64,000 nucleotides of DNA from Bacteroidales bacterium. Lineage in GTDB: Bacteria; Bacteroidota; Bacteroidia; Bacteroidales; UBA932. The first letter of the stretch is position 1; each line of letters begins with the position of its first letter. The stretch is taken from NCBI GenBank assembly GCA_020026355.1, contig JAHHQP010000004.1, positions 1-64,000 of the forward strand. Reading direction: 5' to 3'. Positions 24,865-34,358 of the stretch are shown one piece after another. Under the pieces are notes generated by a model. That model saw only the letters and a list, made by a program, of their open reading frames with translations. It was not told the DNA's origin and made no database searches. The position numbers were made by a program, and so were the translations under genes.

Positions 24865-26904
24865 ATGATACCTAAGGAAACGGTCGAAAAGATTCTGGAT
24901 ACGGCGCAGATCGTGGATGTGATCGGCGACTTCGTCTCTCTTAAGAGGCGAGGGGCCAACTATATGGCATGCTGTCCGTTCCATAACGAGAAGACTCCTT
25001 CCTTCGTGGTGTCTCCGTCCAAGGGAATCTACAAATGTTTCGGTTGCGGAAAGTCTGGTACCGTGGTCGGTTTCGTGATGGAACACGAGAGTCTCAGCTA
25101 TGTCGATGCGCTTAAATATCTGGCTCGAAAGTATCATATCGAGGTCATCGAGAAAGAAGAGACCGCGGAGGATATCGCTAAGAAACAGAAGAATGAAAGC
25201 CTGCTGCTGCTGTCGGAATATGCCGGAAAGTTTTTCCAGGACAGTCTGGCTACGAAAGAAGGACATGCGATCGGCTACAATTATTTCAAGAGCCGTGGAC
25301 TCGAGGATGAGACTATCCGGAAATATGGCCTGGGGTGGGCTCCGGTGTCCAGAAACGCCTTCTGCGAGAAAGCTCGTGCAGCGGGATACAAGGAAGAATA
25401 TATCGTCGAGACCGGTCTCGGCATCAAAAGGGATGACGGATCGCTGGTCGACCGGTTTTTCGATCGGGTCATCTTTCCGATCCATTCGGTCAGCGGACGT
25501 GTCATCGCTTTCGGTGGACGTACCCTGAAGACAGACAAGTCCGTCGCGAAATATGTGAACTCTCCGGAGACGGAGATCTATGTCAAGAGTCGTTCTCTTT
25601 ACGGAATCTGGTTCGCGAAGAACGAGATTTCCCGTCAGGACAAATGTATTCTGGTCGAGGGATATCTGGATGTGCTGTCCATGCATCAGCTGGGCATCAC
25701 GAATGTCGTGGCTTCGAGCGGAACCTCCCTGACCGTGGAACAGATCCGCCTCATTCACAAGTTTACGGACAACGTTACCATCATCTATGACGGTGACGGT
25801 GCCGGAATCAAGGCGGCTCTTCGTGGAATAAATCTGGTCCTGAAGGAAGGACTGAACGTGAAGGTGGTGCTCCTGCCGGACGGACATGATCCGGACGATT
25901 TCGCTCGGGCGCATACCCAGGAGGAAGTGCTGGATTTCATCAGAGTGAACGAGCAGGATTTCATCGGGTTCAAGACGGACCTGCTGCTGGCGGAAGCCGG
26001 AAACGATCCTTTGAAACGGGCCAACCTCATCACCGATATCGCGGATACCATTTCCATGATTCCGGATGCGGTGATCCGTGCCATGTACATCAAGACCTGT
26101 TCGGAGAAATTCGAGGTGGATGAGTCCATTCTCTCGGAACGGATGTCCACTACGCGAAAGGAAATGATTCATTCGGAGGAAGAACGTCGGCGTCGTGAAG
26201 CGGAAAGGCAGGCGGAACGTGAGGCGACCGGCGAGGAAGCACAGGCTTCTGCTGCCGGAGAAACGGCCGAACATTCCGAAGAAGAAACGGTTCGGCAATC
26301 AGGGCCGGAGTCAGAATTGGTTCGGAAAGCGAAAGAAAAAGTCCGTTTCAACGAGCCTTATCTGGAATCTTCTGAAAAGGAGCTGCTGGGCTTCATTCTG
26401 GAATATGGCTGCAGCAAGCTGGAATTCGACCGGGATTCCCGTTTCTTTACAGAAGGGGAACAGATGACGGTCGCTGATTTCATCGATGGAATCATGGCGA
26501 CAGATGATGCGGAATTCATGAACGATATTTACCGTAAGGTCTATGACACCTATTTCGATCTGTATACGGAAGGATTGGAGCAGCGGCAGATTCAGGCCCG
26601 GCTGTTGAACAGTCTGGATGAGGACATTTCTTCCGTCGCCCGCGAATTACTGATCGACAAATATCAGCTTACGGTCAAGAATTTCGAGAATTCCCTGACC
26701 GCCATTTCTTCCGTGCTGGTTCTGAACGTGCCGAAGGCCGTCATGGTCTATCAGCGGAGAAAACTGGAAGTGCTCATCCGTGACCTTCAGCAGGAGCTGA
26801 AGCGTGAGGGCCTGGAATCAGACCGGATGATGGAGATCCTGATGAAGATCGACGGGTATAACAAGGCTCGCAACCGCTTGTCCAAAGAGCTGGGCAGAGT
26901 ATAG
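24865..26904 (+). CDS. dnaG: DNA primase
   Basis: 679 residues. N-terminal CHC2 zinc finger (CCPFHNEKTPSF, then CFGCG), RNA-polymerase core with a TOPRIM segment containing ILVEGYLDVL and YDGDGAG, and a C-terminal DnaB-interaction region. Between core and C-terminus (about residues 430-490) is a low-complexity Glu/Arg/Ala-rich linker. Synthesises RNA primers for replication. Followed 25 nt later by metG and preceded by the DUF308 gene. Confidence 0.96.
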   Translation: MIPKETVEKILDTAQIVDVIGDFVSLKRRGANYMACCPFHNEKTPSFVVSPSKGIYKCFGCGKSGTVVGFVMEHESLSYVDALKYLARKYHIEVIEKEETAEDIAKKQKNESLLLLSEYAGKFFQDSLATKEGHAIGYNYFKSRGLEDETIRKYGLGWAPVSRNAFCEKARAAGYKEEYIVETGLGIKRDDGSLVDRFFDRVIFPIHSVSGRVIAFGGRTLKTDKSVAKYVNSPETEIYVKSRSLYGIWFAKNEISRQDKCILVEGYLDVLSMHQLGITNVVASSGTSLTVEQIRLIHKFTDNVTIIYDGDGAGIKAALRGINLVLKEGLNVKVVLLPDGHDPDDFARAHTQEEVLDFIRVNEQDFIGFKTDLLLAEAGNDPLKRANLITDIADTISMIPDAVIRAMYIKTCSEKFEVDESILSERMSTTRKEMIHSEEERRRREAERQAEREATGEEAQASAAGETAEHSEEETVRQSGPESELVRKAKEKVRFNEPYLESSEKELLGFILEYGCSKLEFDRDSRFFTEGEQMTVADFIDGIMATDDAEFMNDIYRKVYDTYFDLYTEGLEQRQIQARLLNSLDEDISSVARELLIDKYQLTVKNFENSLTAISSVLVLNVPKAVMVYQRRKLEVLIRDLQQELKREGLESDRMMEILMKIDGYNKARNRLSKELGRV

Positions 26905-26929
26905 CAAACAAGAAAAAACAAGATACAAG

Positions 26930-29098
26930 ATGGAAAACAAGAATTACAAAAGAACACTCGTGACCTGTGCGCTTCCATACGCCAATGGTCCGGTCCATAT
27001 CGGTCATCTCGCCGGAGTCTATGTTCCGGCGGACATCTATGTGCGGTATCTGAGGATGAAAGGTGAGGATGTCCTCTATATCTGCGGCTCTGATGAGCAT
27101 GGCGTTCCGATCGCCATCAAGGCCCAGAAAGAGGGATGCAGTCCCCAGGACATCGTCGACCGTTACCATAACATCATCAAGAAATCTTTTTCCGGTCTCG
27201 GCATCAACTTCGACATCTACTCCAGGACTTCTTCGAAGACCCACGAGGAGAATGCGTCCAAGTTCTTCCGCAAGCTCTATGACGAAGGCAAGTTCATCGA
27301 GAAGACCAGTGAACAATACTATGATGAGGAAACCAAGACTTTCCTGGCTGACCGTTACATCACCGGAACCTGCCCGAGATGCGGTGCTGAGGGCGCTTAT
27401 GGCGACCAGTGCGAGAAATGTGGAGCAACCTTGAGTCCGGACGAGCTCATCAATCCGAAATCCGCATTGAGCGGCGGCGAGCTGGTGAAGAAAGAGACCA
27501 GGCACTGGTATCTTCCGCTGGACCGTTACGAAGGCTGGCTCAGCAAATGGATCCTTGAAGGACATAAGGAGTGGAGACCGAACGTCTATGGTCAGTGCAA
27601 GAGCTGGATCGACGGCGGTCTGCAGCCGAGAGCGGTGAGCCGTGATCAGAAATGGGGCGTTCCGGTACCGGTAGAAGGTGCGGAAGGCAAAGTGCTCTAT
27701 GTCTGGTTCGATGCTCCGATCGGTTATATTTCCAACACGCAGGAACTCCTGCCTCATACCTGGGAGCAGTGGTGGAAGTCCGAAGACACGAAGCTCGTGC
27801 ATTTCATCGGCAAGGATAACATCGTCTTCCATTGCATCGTCTTTCCATCCATGCTTCAGGCCCATGGCGGCTATATTCTTCCGGACAATGTTCCGGCCAA
27901 TGAGTTCCTGAACCTCGAGGGAGACAAGATCTCTACCTCAAAGGGTTGGGCAGTCTGGCTCAATGAATACCTGGAGCAGTTCCCGGGACAGGAGGATGTC
28001 CTCCGTTATGTCCTGACCGCCAATGCACCGGAGACGAAGGACAATGATTTCTCCTGGAAAGATTTCCAGGCCCGCAACAACAGTGAGCTGGTCGCCATCT
28101 TCGGCAACTTCGTGAACCGAGCCGTCGTATTGACCCATAAATATTTCGATGGAAAGGTTCCGGCTTACGGAAAATCAGAGCCGATCGACCAGGAAGTGCT
28201 TGCACAGCTTCCTGAACTGAAAGCGGCCATGGAGCATTATCTGGATAACTACAAGTTCAGAGAAGCTTTGAAAGAGGCGATGAACATTGCTCGTCTGGGC
28301 AACAAATATCTGGCAGATACGGAGCCTTGGAAAGTGGCTAAGACAGATATGGAGCGTACCGCTTCCATCCTGAACCTGTCTCTCCAGATCTGCGCCTCCT
28401 GCGCGATCGCTTTCGAACCCTTCCTTCCGTTCTCTTGCGAGAAACTCCGCAATATCCTGAATGTCGGCATCAATGCCGGACAGGACCACAGGGCCGGAGA
28501 GGCGGATTCCATTGCCGTGAACATGTATCATGAGGGCGAAGGTGCAGCCCTGCACACCGGTCTTTCTACGGAGGCATTGATCTTGTCCTGGAACCGGCTC
28601 GGCGCAAGCGATCTGCTTCCGGAAGGTCATCAGCTGAACAAGGCTCAGCTCCTCTTCTCCGTCATTGAAGATGAGGTGGTGGATGCTCAGATCGCAAGGC
28701 TCGAGAAGATCCGTGCAGAACGTGAAGCAGCAGCCAAGGCAGCTGAGGCGAAGGTTGTCACTCCTCAGAAAGAGGAATGCTCTTTCGAGGATTTCGAGAA
28801 GATGGATATCCGCACGGCGACCGTTCTTGAGGCAGAGCGTGTTCCGAAGACGGACAAGCTGCTGAAACTGACCATCGACACCGGCATTGACAAGAGAGTC
28901 ATCGTATCCGGTATCGCGGAGTACTACACTCCGGAAGAGATGGTGGGCAAGCAGATCTGCATCCTGGCGAACCTCGCTCCACGCAAGATCCGTGGCATCG
29001 AGTCCAAGGGCATGATCCTCATGGCTCGTCAGCATGACGGCAAGATGCGTTTCATCACACCGCAGGAAACGCTGGTCAACGGCGCGGAAATCGGTTAA
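26930..29098 (+). CDS. metG: methionyl-tRNA synthetase
   Basis: 722 residues. HIGH-type motif PVHIGHLAG, zinc knuckle CPRCGAEG with CEKCG, and the KMSKS-type loop as KISTSKG. The C-terminal 110 residues form an EMAP-II/Trbp111 tRNA-binding domain (FEKMDIRTATV), which in other MetRS also dimerises the enzyme. Charges tRNA-Met, including the initiator. Central gene of the dnaG-metG-murB-murA unit. A perfect palindrome lies just after its stop codon. Confidence 0.97.
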   Translation: MENKNYKRTLVTCALPYANGPVHIGHLAGVYVPADIYVRYLRMKGEDVLYICGSDEHGVPIAIKAQKEGCSPQDIVDRYHNIIKKSFSGLGINFDIYSRTSSKTHEENASKFFRKLYDEGKFIEKTSEQYYDEETKTFLADRYITGTCPRCGAEGAYGDQCEKCGATLSPDELINPKSALSGGELVKKETRHWYLPLDRYEGWLSKWILEGHKEWRPNVYGQCKSWIDGGLQPRAVSRDQKWGVPVPVEGAEGKVLYVWFDAPIGYISNTQELLPHTWEQWWKSEDTKLVHFIGKDNIVFHCIVFPSMLQAHGGYILPDNVPANEFLNLEGDKISTSKGWAVWLNEYLEQFPGQEDVLRYVLTANAPETKDNDFSWKDFQARNNSELVAIFGNFVNRAVVLTHKYFDGKVPAYGKSEPIDQEVLAQLPELKAAMEHYLDNYKFREALKEAMNIARLGNKYLADTEPWKVAKTDMERTASILNLSLQICASCAIAFEPFLPFSCEKLRNILNVGINAGQDHRAGEADSIAVNMYHEGEGAALHTGLSTEALILSWNRLGASDLLPEGHQLNKAQLLFSVIEDEVVDAQIARLEKIRAEREAAAKAAEAKVVTPQKEECSFEDFEKMDIRTATVLEAERVPKTDKLLKLTIDTGIDKRVIVSGIAEYYTPEEMVGKQICILANLAPRKIRGIESKGMILMARQHDGKMRFITPQETLVNGAEIG

Positions 29099-29100
29099 TC

Positions 29101-29120
29101 TGCAGTTGCAAGCAACTGCA
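29101..29120. repeat. perfect palindrome between metG and murB
   Basis: TGCAGTTGC, AA, GCAACTGCA: 9-bp inverted repeat. As RNA it forms an 8-bp stem with a CAAG tetraloop. No T-run follows, so it is not an intrinsic terminator; a role in mRNA processing or stability is possible. Confidence 0.6.
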
Positions 29121-29134
29121 TCAGCATACAGGGT

Positions 29135-30157
29135 ATGATCAAGCAGAATTACTATCAGGACCTGAGCAAGATGAATACCTTCCGGATGAAGGTGAAGGCT
29201 CGTTGCTTCGTGGAATACGATTCGGTCGCAGACCTTGTGGAACTGGACTTCGAGGAACTTCCCAAGCCGGTGATGCATCTCGGCGGAGGTAGCAATCTGC
29301 TGTTCACGGATGATTTCAGAGGAACAGTGCTCCACTCCAGGATCCGCTTCATCGAGGAACTTGGAGAGGGCAGGGTTTCTGTCGGAGCCGGTGTGATCTT
29401 CGATGATTTCTGTGATTGGGCAGCATCCAGGGGATTTTGGGGAGTGGAGAATCTTTCTCATATTCCGGGAGAGGTCGGTGCTTCCGTCGTCCAGAACATC
29501 GGAGCCTACGGTGTTGAGGTCGGGGATGTCGTTGAAACCGTCTATTGCTACGATATGCAGGAGGAGGAATTCGTACATTTCTCCGCGGAGGAATGTCGTT
29601 TCGGCTACCGGATGTCCTTCTTCAAGCAGCCGGAGGTGAAAGGACGCTATATCGTGACTCATGTGGTCTACCGCCTCAGTACGGAATCTTGTCCCCATCT
29701 GGAGTACGGCCATCTGAAAGCAGCCCTTCCTCAAGGGGAAGTCTTGACTCCGGCACTGATCCGCAAGACCATCATCGAGATCCGTAAGCAGAAGCTTCCG
29801 GAGCCGTCGGAGACAGGGAGTGCCGGGAGCTTCTTCAAGAATCCGGTGGTGACTTCAGCACAGTTCGCGGAAATCTGCAAGGCAGCACAGATCGAAAACG
29901 GACCGGACTATGCCGTTCCTCATTATGTGCTGGAGGACGGTCGGGTAAAGGTTCCGGCAGCCTGGATGATCGAGCAGTGCGGCTGGAAAGGCCGTCGGAG
30001 CGGTGGGGCGGCCGTCTATGCGAAGCAGCCGCTCGTCCTGGTGAATTACACGGGAGAGGCGGAGCCGGAAGAGATCATCGGTCTGATGAAGCGGATCATC
30101 GCTTCTGTAGAGAAGAAGTTCGGGACAGTACTGTCACCGGAAGTAGAAATCATTTAA
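29135..30157 (+). CDS. murB: UDP-N-acetylenolpyruvoylglucosamine reductase
   Basis: 340 residues, FAD-dependent MurB that reduces the enolpyruvyl product of MurA to UDP-MurNAc. Recognisable parts are NTFRMKVKA at the N-terminus, the FAD-binding LGGGSNLLF, IPGEVGASVVQNIGAYG and the catalytic serine region GSAGSFFKNP. Type I MurB (with the extra substrate loop). Lies directly before murA, the enzyme of the preceding step, 11 nt apart. Confidence 0.96.
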   Translation: MIKQNYYQDLSKMNTFRMKVKARCFVEYDSVADLVELDFEELPKPVMHLGGGSNLLFTDDFRGTVLHSRIRFIEELGEGRVSVGAGVIFDDFCDWAASRGFWGVENLSHIPGEVGASVVQNIGAYGVEVGDVVETVYCYDMQEEEFVHFSAEECRFGYRMSFFKQPEVKGRYIVTHVVYRLSTESCPHLEYGHLKAALPQGEVLTPALIRKTIIEIRKQKLPEPSETGSAGSFFKNPVVTSAQFAEICKAAQIENGPDYAVPHYVLEDGRVKVPAAWMIEQCGWKGRRSGGAAVYAKQPLVLVNYTGEAEPEEIIGLMKRIIASVEKKFGTVLSPEVEII

Positions 30158-30168
30158 ACTAGTCTGAT

Positions 30169-31482
30169 ATGAGTTCATTCGTAATCGAGGGTGGCCATAA
30201 GCTCAGCGGTACCATTCATCCGCAAGGGGCCAAGAACGAGGCTCTGGAAGTGATCAGCGCAGTCCTGCTGACTTCACAGCCTGTGACGATCTCTAATGTG
30301 CCGGAGATCCTGGATGTCCGTAACCTCATCCTGCTCATGGAAGGGATGGGCGTGAAGGTGACACGTCTGGAGAAAGGGAAATATATCTTCCAGGCCGATG
30401 AGATCGATACGGAATATATCGAGAGCATCGACTTCGTGAAGAAATGTGCATCGCTCAGAGGTTCCGTCATGGTGGTTGGTCCTTTACTGGCCCGTTTCGG
30501 TCATGCTTATTTCCCGAAACCGGGAGGTGACAAGATCGGTCGCCGCAGAGTGGATACCCACATCACCGGTATGGTGAATCTCGGTGCAACCTTGAAATAC
30601 AATGAGGAGAAGAAGGCTTATTCTATCCGTGTGCCGGAAGGGGGCCATCTGAAAGGTACCTATATGTTGCTGGATGAGGCTTCTGTGACAGGTACGGCGA
30701 ATATCCTCATGACAGCTACGCTTTCCGAAGGGGAGACGACCATCTACAATGCTGCTTGTGAACCTTATATCCAGCAGTTGAGCAAGATGCTCGTGAGCAT
30801 GGGTGCCCGGATCGACGGAATCGGCTCCAATCTTCTGAGGGTTCAGGGAGTCAAGAAACTTCATGGAACCGAGCACCGCATCCTGCCGGACATGATCGAA
30901 GTCGGCAGCTTCATCGGTGTCGCTGCCATGAACCAGAGTTCCATCACGATCAAGGACGTATCTTATGAGAATCTCGGTATCATTCCAGAGGCTTTCAGAC
31001 GTCTCGGCGTGAATGTCGAACAGCGTGGAGACGATATCTTCGTGCCGGCGCAGGAATCTTATGAGATCGAATCTTTCATCGACGGTTCCATCATGACGAT
31101 TGCAGATGCGCCTTGGCCGGGATTGACTCCAGATCTGCTTTCCGTCCTTCTCGTGGTGGCTACGCAGTGCAAGGGAAGTGTCCTGATCCATCAGAAGATG
31201 TTCGAGAGCCGTCTCTTCTTCGTGGACCATCTGATCGACATGGGAGCTCAGGTCCTGCTCTGTGACCCGCACCGTGCCGTCGTGATCGGACATGATCATA
31301 AATTCCGCCTGAGGGCCAATGATATGCTCTCTCCGGATATCCGTGCCGGTATCGCGATGCTGATCGCCGCCATGTCCGCCAAGGGAACCAGCATCATCGG
31401 AAACATCGAGCAGATTGACAGGGGATATGAAGACATTGACCTGAGACTGAATGCCTTGGGGGCGAAAATCACTAGACAGTAG
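30169..31482 (+). CDS. murA: UDP-GlcNAc 1-carboxyvinyltransferase, Asp-type
   Basis: 437 residues, EPSP-synthase-fold enzyme transferring enolpyruvate from PEP to UDP-GlcNAc, first committed step of peptidoglycan synthesis. The N-terminal catalytic lysine is in QGAKNEAL (K22). The loop that holds the active-site cysteine in E. coli (GGCAIGARP) reads GGDKIGRRR: aspartate 121 (codon 30529-30531) replaces cysteine. MurA with Asp here is active and known to be insensitive to fosfomycin in mycobacteria and chlamydiae. Last gene of the dnaG-metG-murB-murA run and convergent with the O-methyltransferase gene 7 nt away. Confidence 0.96.
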   Translation: MSSFVIEGGHKLSGTIHPQGAKNEALEVISAVLLTSQPVTISNVPEILDVRNLILLMEGMGVKVTRLEKGKYIFQADEIDTEYIESIDFVKKCASLRGSVMVVGPLLARFGHAYFPKPGGDKIGRRRVDTHITGMVNLGATLKYNEEKKAYSIRVPEGGHLKGTYMLLDEASVTGTANILMTATLSEGETTIYNAACEPYIQQLSKMLVSMGARIDGIGSNLLRVQGVKKLHGTEHRILPDMIEVGSFIGVAAMNQSSITIKDVSYENLGIIPEAFRRLGVNVEQRGDDIFVPAQESYEIESFIDGSIMTIADAPWPGLTPDLLSVLLVVATQCKGSVLIHQKMFESRLFFVDHLIDMGAQVLLCDPHRAVVIGHDHKFRLRANDMLSPDIRAGIAMLIAAMSAKGTSIIGNIEQIDRGYEDIDLRLNALGAKITRQ

Positions 31483-31489
31483 CAGGCGC

Positions 31490-32158
31490 TTACACCCGGT
31501 GAATGAGATTGAGGCCGTCGCGAAGCGGGAGGATGACATTCTCCACCCGTGGATCGGCGGCTATCATTTTGTTGAACCGGTCGATGCCGAGGGTCTGCTT
31601 GTCCTGCGGCAGCGGTTCCTGACAGACTTTTCCGTCCCAGATGACGTTGTCAGCCAGAATGTAACCTCCGGGTCGGACCAGATCGAAGAGCAGGTCATAG
31701 TATTCGCAGTATTCCCGCTTGTTCGCATCGATATAGACCAGATCATAGAGCAGTTCCGGTTCCTTGACTGTCCCGTCCGAGTTCAGGATCTGCTGGCGGA
31801 AACGGACCAGGGTTTCCTTACAGTCTCCGAAATGCAGGGAGATGCGGTCTTCCAGGCCGGCTTTGCAGAAACCTTCTTCGATCAGTTCCTCCAGTTCGTC
31901 GTTCAGTTCCAGCGTGTCCAGATGTCCGTCTTCCGGAAGTCCGGAGGCCAGGCAGATGGCGGAATAGCCGGTAAAGGTTCCCAGCTCCAGCACACGGTGG
32001 GCACCGCACATCCGGGCGATCATCTTCATCAGCTGCCCCTGTACTTCGCCGGAAAGCATCCGGGCGTGGTTCGTACGGATATGGGTCTGCTTGACCAGCC
32101 AGTCCAGCGCTTCGCTCTGGCGGGTACTGTGGGAGGAAAGGTAGTCGTAAAGTTCCAT
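31490..32158 (-). CDS. class I SAM-dependent O-methyltransferase
   Basis: 222 residues of the caffeoyl-CoA O-methyltransferase-like family. SAM-binding motif VLELGTFTGYSAICLA, acidic YIDANKREY and the metal-binding ADNVIWDG are intact. Bacterial relatives methylate small catechols or, in the TrmR case, tRNA wobble uridine; the substrate here cannot be told. Third gene of the unit with the unknown exported protein and the M16 peptidase. Confidence 0.88.
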   Translation of the reverse strand: MELYDYLSSHSTRQSEALDWLVKQTHIRTNHARMLSGEVQGQLMKMIARMCGAHRVLELGTFTGYSAICLASGLPEDGHLDTLELNDELEELIEEGFCKAGLEDRISLHFGDCKETLVRFRQQILNSDGTVKEPELLYDLVYIDANKREYCEYYDLLFDLVRPGGYILADNVIWDGKVCQEPLPQDKQTLGIDRFNKMIAADPRVENVILPLRDGLNLIHRV

Positions 32159-32169
32159 GGGGCGGTATC

Positions 32170-33429
32170 TTATTCCAGAATCAGTCTGGAGGTTGTTTCA
32201 GGGTTGAAGACCTTGCGGCAGACTTCCTGGATCTGCACGGCGGTGATGGCTTCGATCTTCTTCCGGATGCTGTCGTCATCGGCGATGTGCGCGTAGGAAA
32301 GAAGGCTCTTTCCCATGGAAAGGCACTGGGTCTCTCCATTGTCCGAACTGATGGCCAGCTGCCCTAGCAGCTGTTTCTTCGCGGCCTTGAGCTTCCGCTC
32401 GGAAAGCGGCGTGTCCATCATCTTCTTCAGTTCCTTCCGGATGAATTTCATGCACGGTTCCAGGTTCTCCTTGTCGCATCCCAGCCAGATCACCATGATG
32501 CCGGTGTCCGAATATTGAGTATAGTTGCACTCGACGCCATAGACCCAGCCGTTCTTTTCGCGGAGAACGGAGTTCAGGACGGAATTCGCGGCAGGACCGC
32601 CGAGGATGTTGCTCATCAGGATGGCGGCCATCCGTTCTTCCTCTTCATAGAGGGAAGGGGCCAGATTGCCGATGATGCAGTTGACCTGATGGTTCTTCTG
32701 GCGGATGGTGCGGTCGAAGACCTGAGGTTTCGGAAGCTGTGGCGTTCTCCGGCAGGCCGGATCCTTCTCCCAGGAAAGGCCTTGCTCTCCAGTTGAGGGC
32801 AGGTATTTCTCCACCAGTTTCAGAATGTCCTTCTCCAGTTTCCGTTCGTCGAAATCCGCGACGACGGTGAAGGCCATCCTGCATGGGATGAATTTCTCCT
32901 GAGTGAAGCGTTTGAGTTCTGCGGAAGTGATCTTGCGGACAGAGGTCGGTGTTCCCAGAATCTGTCCGGAAAGCGGGTGTCCCTCGAACAGCATTTCTTC
33001 AAAACGGTCATAGATATCGTCGGAAGGGGTGTCTTTGTAGGAGGCGATCTCGTCGATGACCACTCCTTTCTCGATCTGGATCTCCTCTGCCGGGAAAGTG
33101 GCTGATGTCGCCAGTTCAAAAAGCAGGGAAGCGGCCTTTCGCAGGTCTTCCTTGAGGACTGTAGCATGAAAGACGATCTCTTCTTTCGTGGTATAGGCAT
33201 TGAGTTCCCCGCCTAATTTGTCCAGGTAGCTGTTTATGGTGGTGGAACTTTTCTTTTCCGTGCCTTTGAAGATGGTGTGCTCCACGAAATGGGCGATGCC
33301 GTCGTGATAGCCTTCTTCATCGCGGGTGCCGCAGCTGATGCTCAACGCACAGTAGGCGACTGGGGAATTCGATCTCTTGATGCCGTATTGCAGTCCGTCT
33401 GCAGTTCTTCCTGTGATCATCCCTTTCAT
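32170..33429 (-). CDS. M16 family zinc peptidase
   Basis: 419 residues, single-chain M16 (pitrilysin/processing peptidase) fold with the inverted zinc motif HFVEH (H47, E50, H51) and two homologous halves, the second with a CNYTQYSDTGIM segment. No signal peptide, so cytoplasmic. M16B proteins of this size act as homodimers on peptides. Its start codon overlaps the stop of the preceding exported-protein gene (ATGA), so the two are translationally coupled. Confidence 0.9.
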   Translation of the reverse strand: MKGMITGRTADGLQYGIKRSNSPVAYCALSISCGTRDEEGYHDGIAHFVEHTIFKGTEKKSSTTINSYLDKLGGELNAYTTKEEIVFHATVLKEDLRKAASLLFELATSATFPAEEIQIEKGVVIDEIASYKDTPSDDIYDRFEEMLFEGHPLSGQILGTPTSVRKITSAELKRFTQEKFIPCRMAFTVVADFDERKLEKDILKLVEKYLPSTGEQGLSWEKDPACRRTPQLPKPQVFDRTIRQKNHQVNCIIGNLAPSLYEEEERMAAILMSNILGGPAANSVLNSVLREKNGWVYGVECNYTQYSDTGIMVIWLGCDKENLEPCMKFIRKELKKMMDTPLSERKLKAAKKQLLGQLAISSDNGETQCLSMGKSLLSYAHIADDDSIRKKIEAITAVQIQEVCRKVFNPETTSRLILE

Positions 33430-34277
33430 TTCAACGCGTCGGTTATCCTCTTGATGTCTCCTTCAAGGAAGCCGGGTTTCATGACCTTGGTAATCTTGCT
33501 TTTCTTGAAGTAGAACAGGTCATGTGTCTCCGTATCGATGACCATCTTGTAGCAGCAGGAACTTCTGTCTGGATTTTCTGGATAGACGACATAGCTGACC
33601 AGCGTAGAATGGGCACCCTTGAGCATTGCATCGTCTATTTCTTCTTCCTCTACGAAAATGATGTCATTCTTATGGCGCTTGAGGAATTTTTCCGGCAGGC
33701 TGGCGGATAGATCGCTTTCCTGCATCAGGAGACGGTATTCCGCTTTCTGTCTGGAAGACAGGTTGCTGGCGCTGGAGGACAGGCCCATGTAGGCGTTGTA
33801 GTCGTTTTCCATCGACAGCCGAGTGTAATTCTGGAGAATATCGATGAAAGCCGGCAGGAACACGAATTCACGGCCGGTCGGATTCTCTGCAGGACAGAGC
33901 GGGATGGATGTGACTTCCAGCATCTTGTGGATACCTTTCGTTGCGGCATTCCCTCCTTTTACCAGGGAAAGGAAGACGATTCCCGGCATTTTCTCTTTCT
34001 TGAACTGTCCCGAAGTGGTGAGCAGGAAGTAGAAATTGCTGTCAGTCTTGATTTCTTCAAATTCTTCAATCGTGCAGAACTCGTAAGGGGAGAGTCGCCA
34101 GCGGTTGGCGATCTCTTCCTTGAGGGCGCTGTCATAGAACATGTTGCCGGTCAGCACCACTTTCGTGGTCTTTTCCGTGAAATCATTGAACTTGTATTTT
34201 CGGGTGGTCAGCTGTGCCTGTCCCCAGATCGGGCAGGTCAGGAGAAGGACGGCCACCAAGGTCACGAATCTTTTCAT
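33426..34277 (-). CDS. conserved exported protein of unknown function
   Basis: 283 residues with a clear N-terminal signal peptide (hydrophobic VTLVAVLLLTC, cleavage expected after GQA), so periplasmic or outer-membrane associated. No domain recognised. It has a MFYDSALKEEIANRW segment and alternating polar and hydrophobic stretches suggesting a mixed alpha/beta globule. It is first in an operon with an M16 peptidase, overlapped by 4 nt. Probably a Bacteroidales-specific family; no function proposed. Confidence 0.7.
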   Translation of the reverse strand: MKRFVTLVAVLLLTCPIWGQAQLTTRKYKFNDFTEKTTKVVLTGNMFYDSALKEEIANRWRLSPYEFCTIEEFEEIKTDSNFYFLLTTSGQFKKEKMPGIVFLSLVKGGNAATKGIHKMLEVTSIPLCPAENPTGREFVFLPAFIDILQNYTRLSMENDYNAYMGLSSSASNLSSRQKAEYRLLMQESDLSASLPEKFLKRHKNDIIFVEEEEIDDAMLKGAHSTLVSYVVYPENPDRSSCCYKMVIDTETHDLFYFKKSKITKVMKPGFLEGDIKRITDALK

Positions 34278-34307
34278 GTTGTCTTTTCCTTTATTGGTAC
34301 ATCACCG

Positions 34308-34315
34308 CAAAGTTA
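34308..34315 (-). promoter_or_regulatory. -7 box for exported protein-M16-methyltransferase operon
   Basis: TAACTTTG on the minus strand, exact consensus, 30 bp upstream of the start codon. Confidence 0.55.
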
Positions 34316-34328
34316 CAAAATAAGTTAG

Positions 34329-34336
34329 TATATTTG
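34329..34336 (+). promoter_or_regulatory. -7 box for dnaX-lptB
   Basis: TATATTTG, exact consensus, 22 bp before the dnaX start; leader of about 18 nt. Confidence 0.6.
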
Positions 34337-34358
34337 TAAATTATGAAGAACTAACGTC

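Noticed and set aside
24208..26298. 696-codon minus-strand open frame opposite the DUF308 gene and dnaG
   Set aside because: Antisense shadow of real genes with intact motifs on the other strand.
28175..29734. 519-codon minus-strand open frame opposite metG and murB
   Set aside because: Spans two real genes and their spacer; no domain or signal seen.
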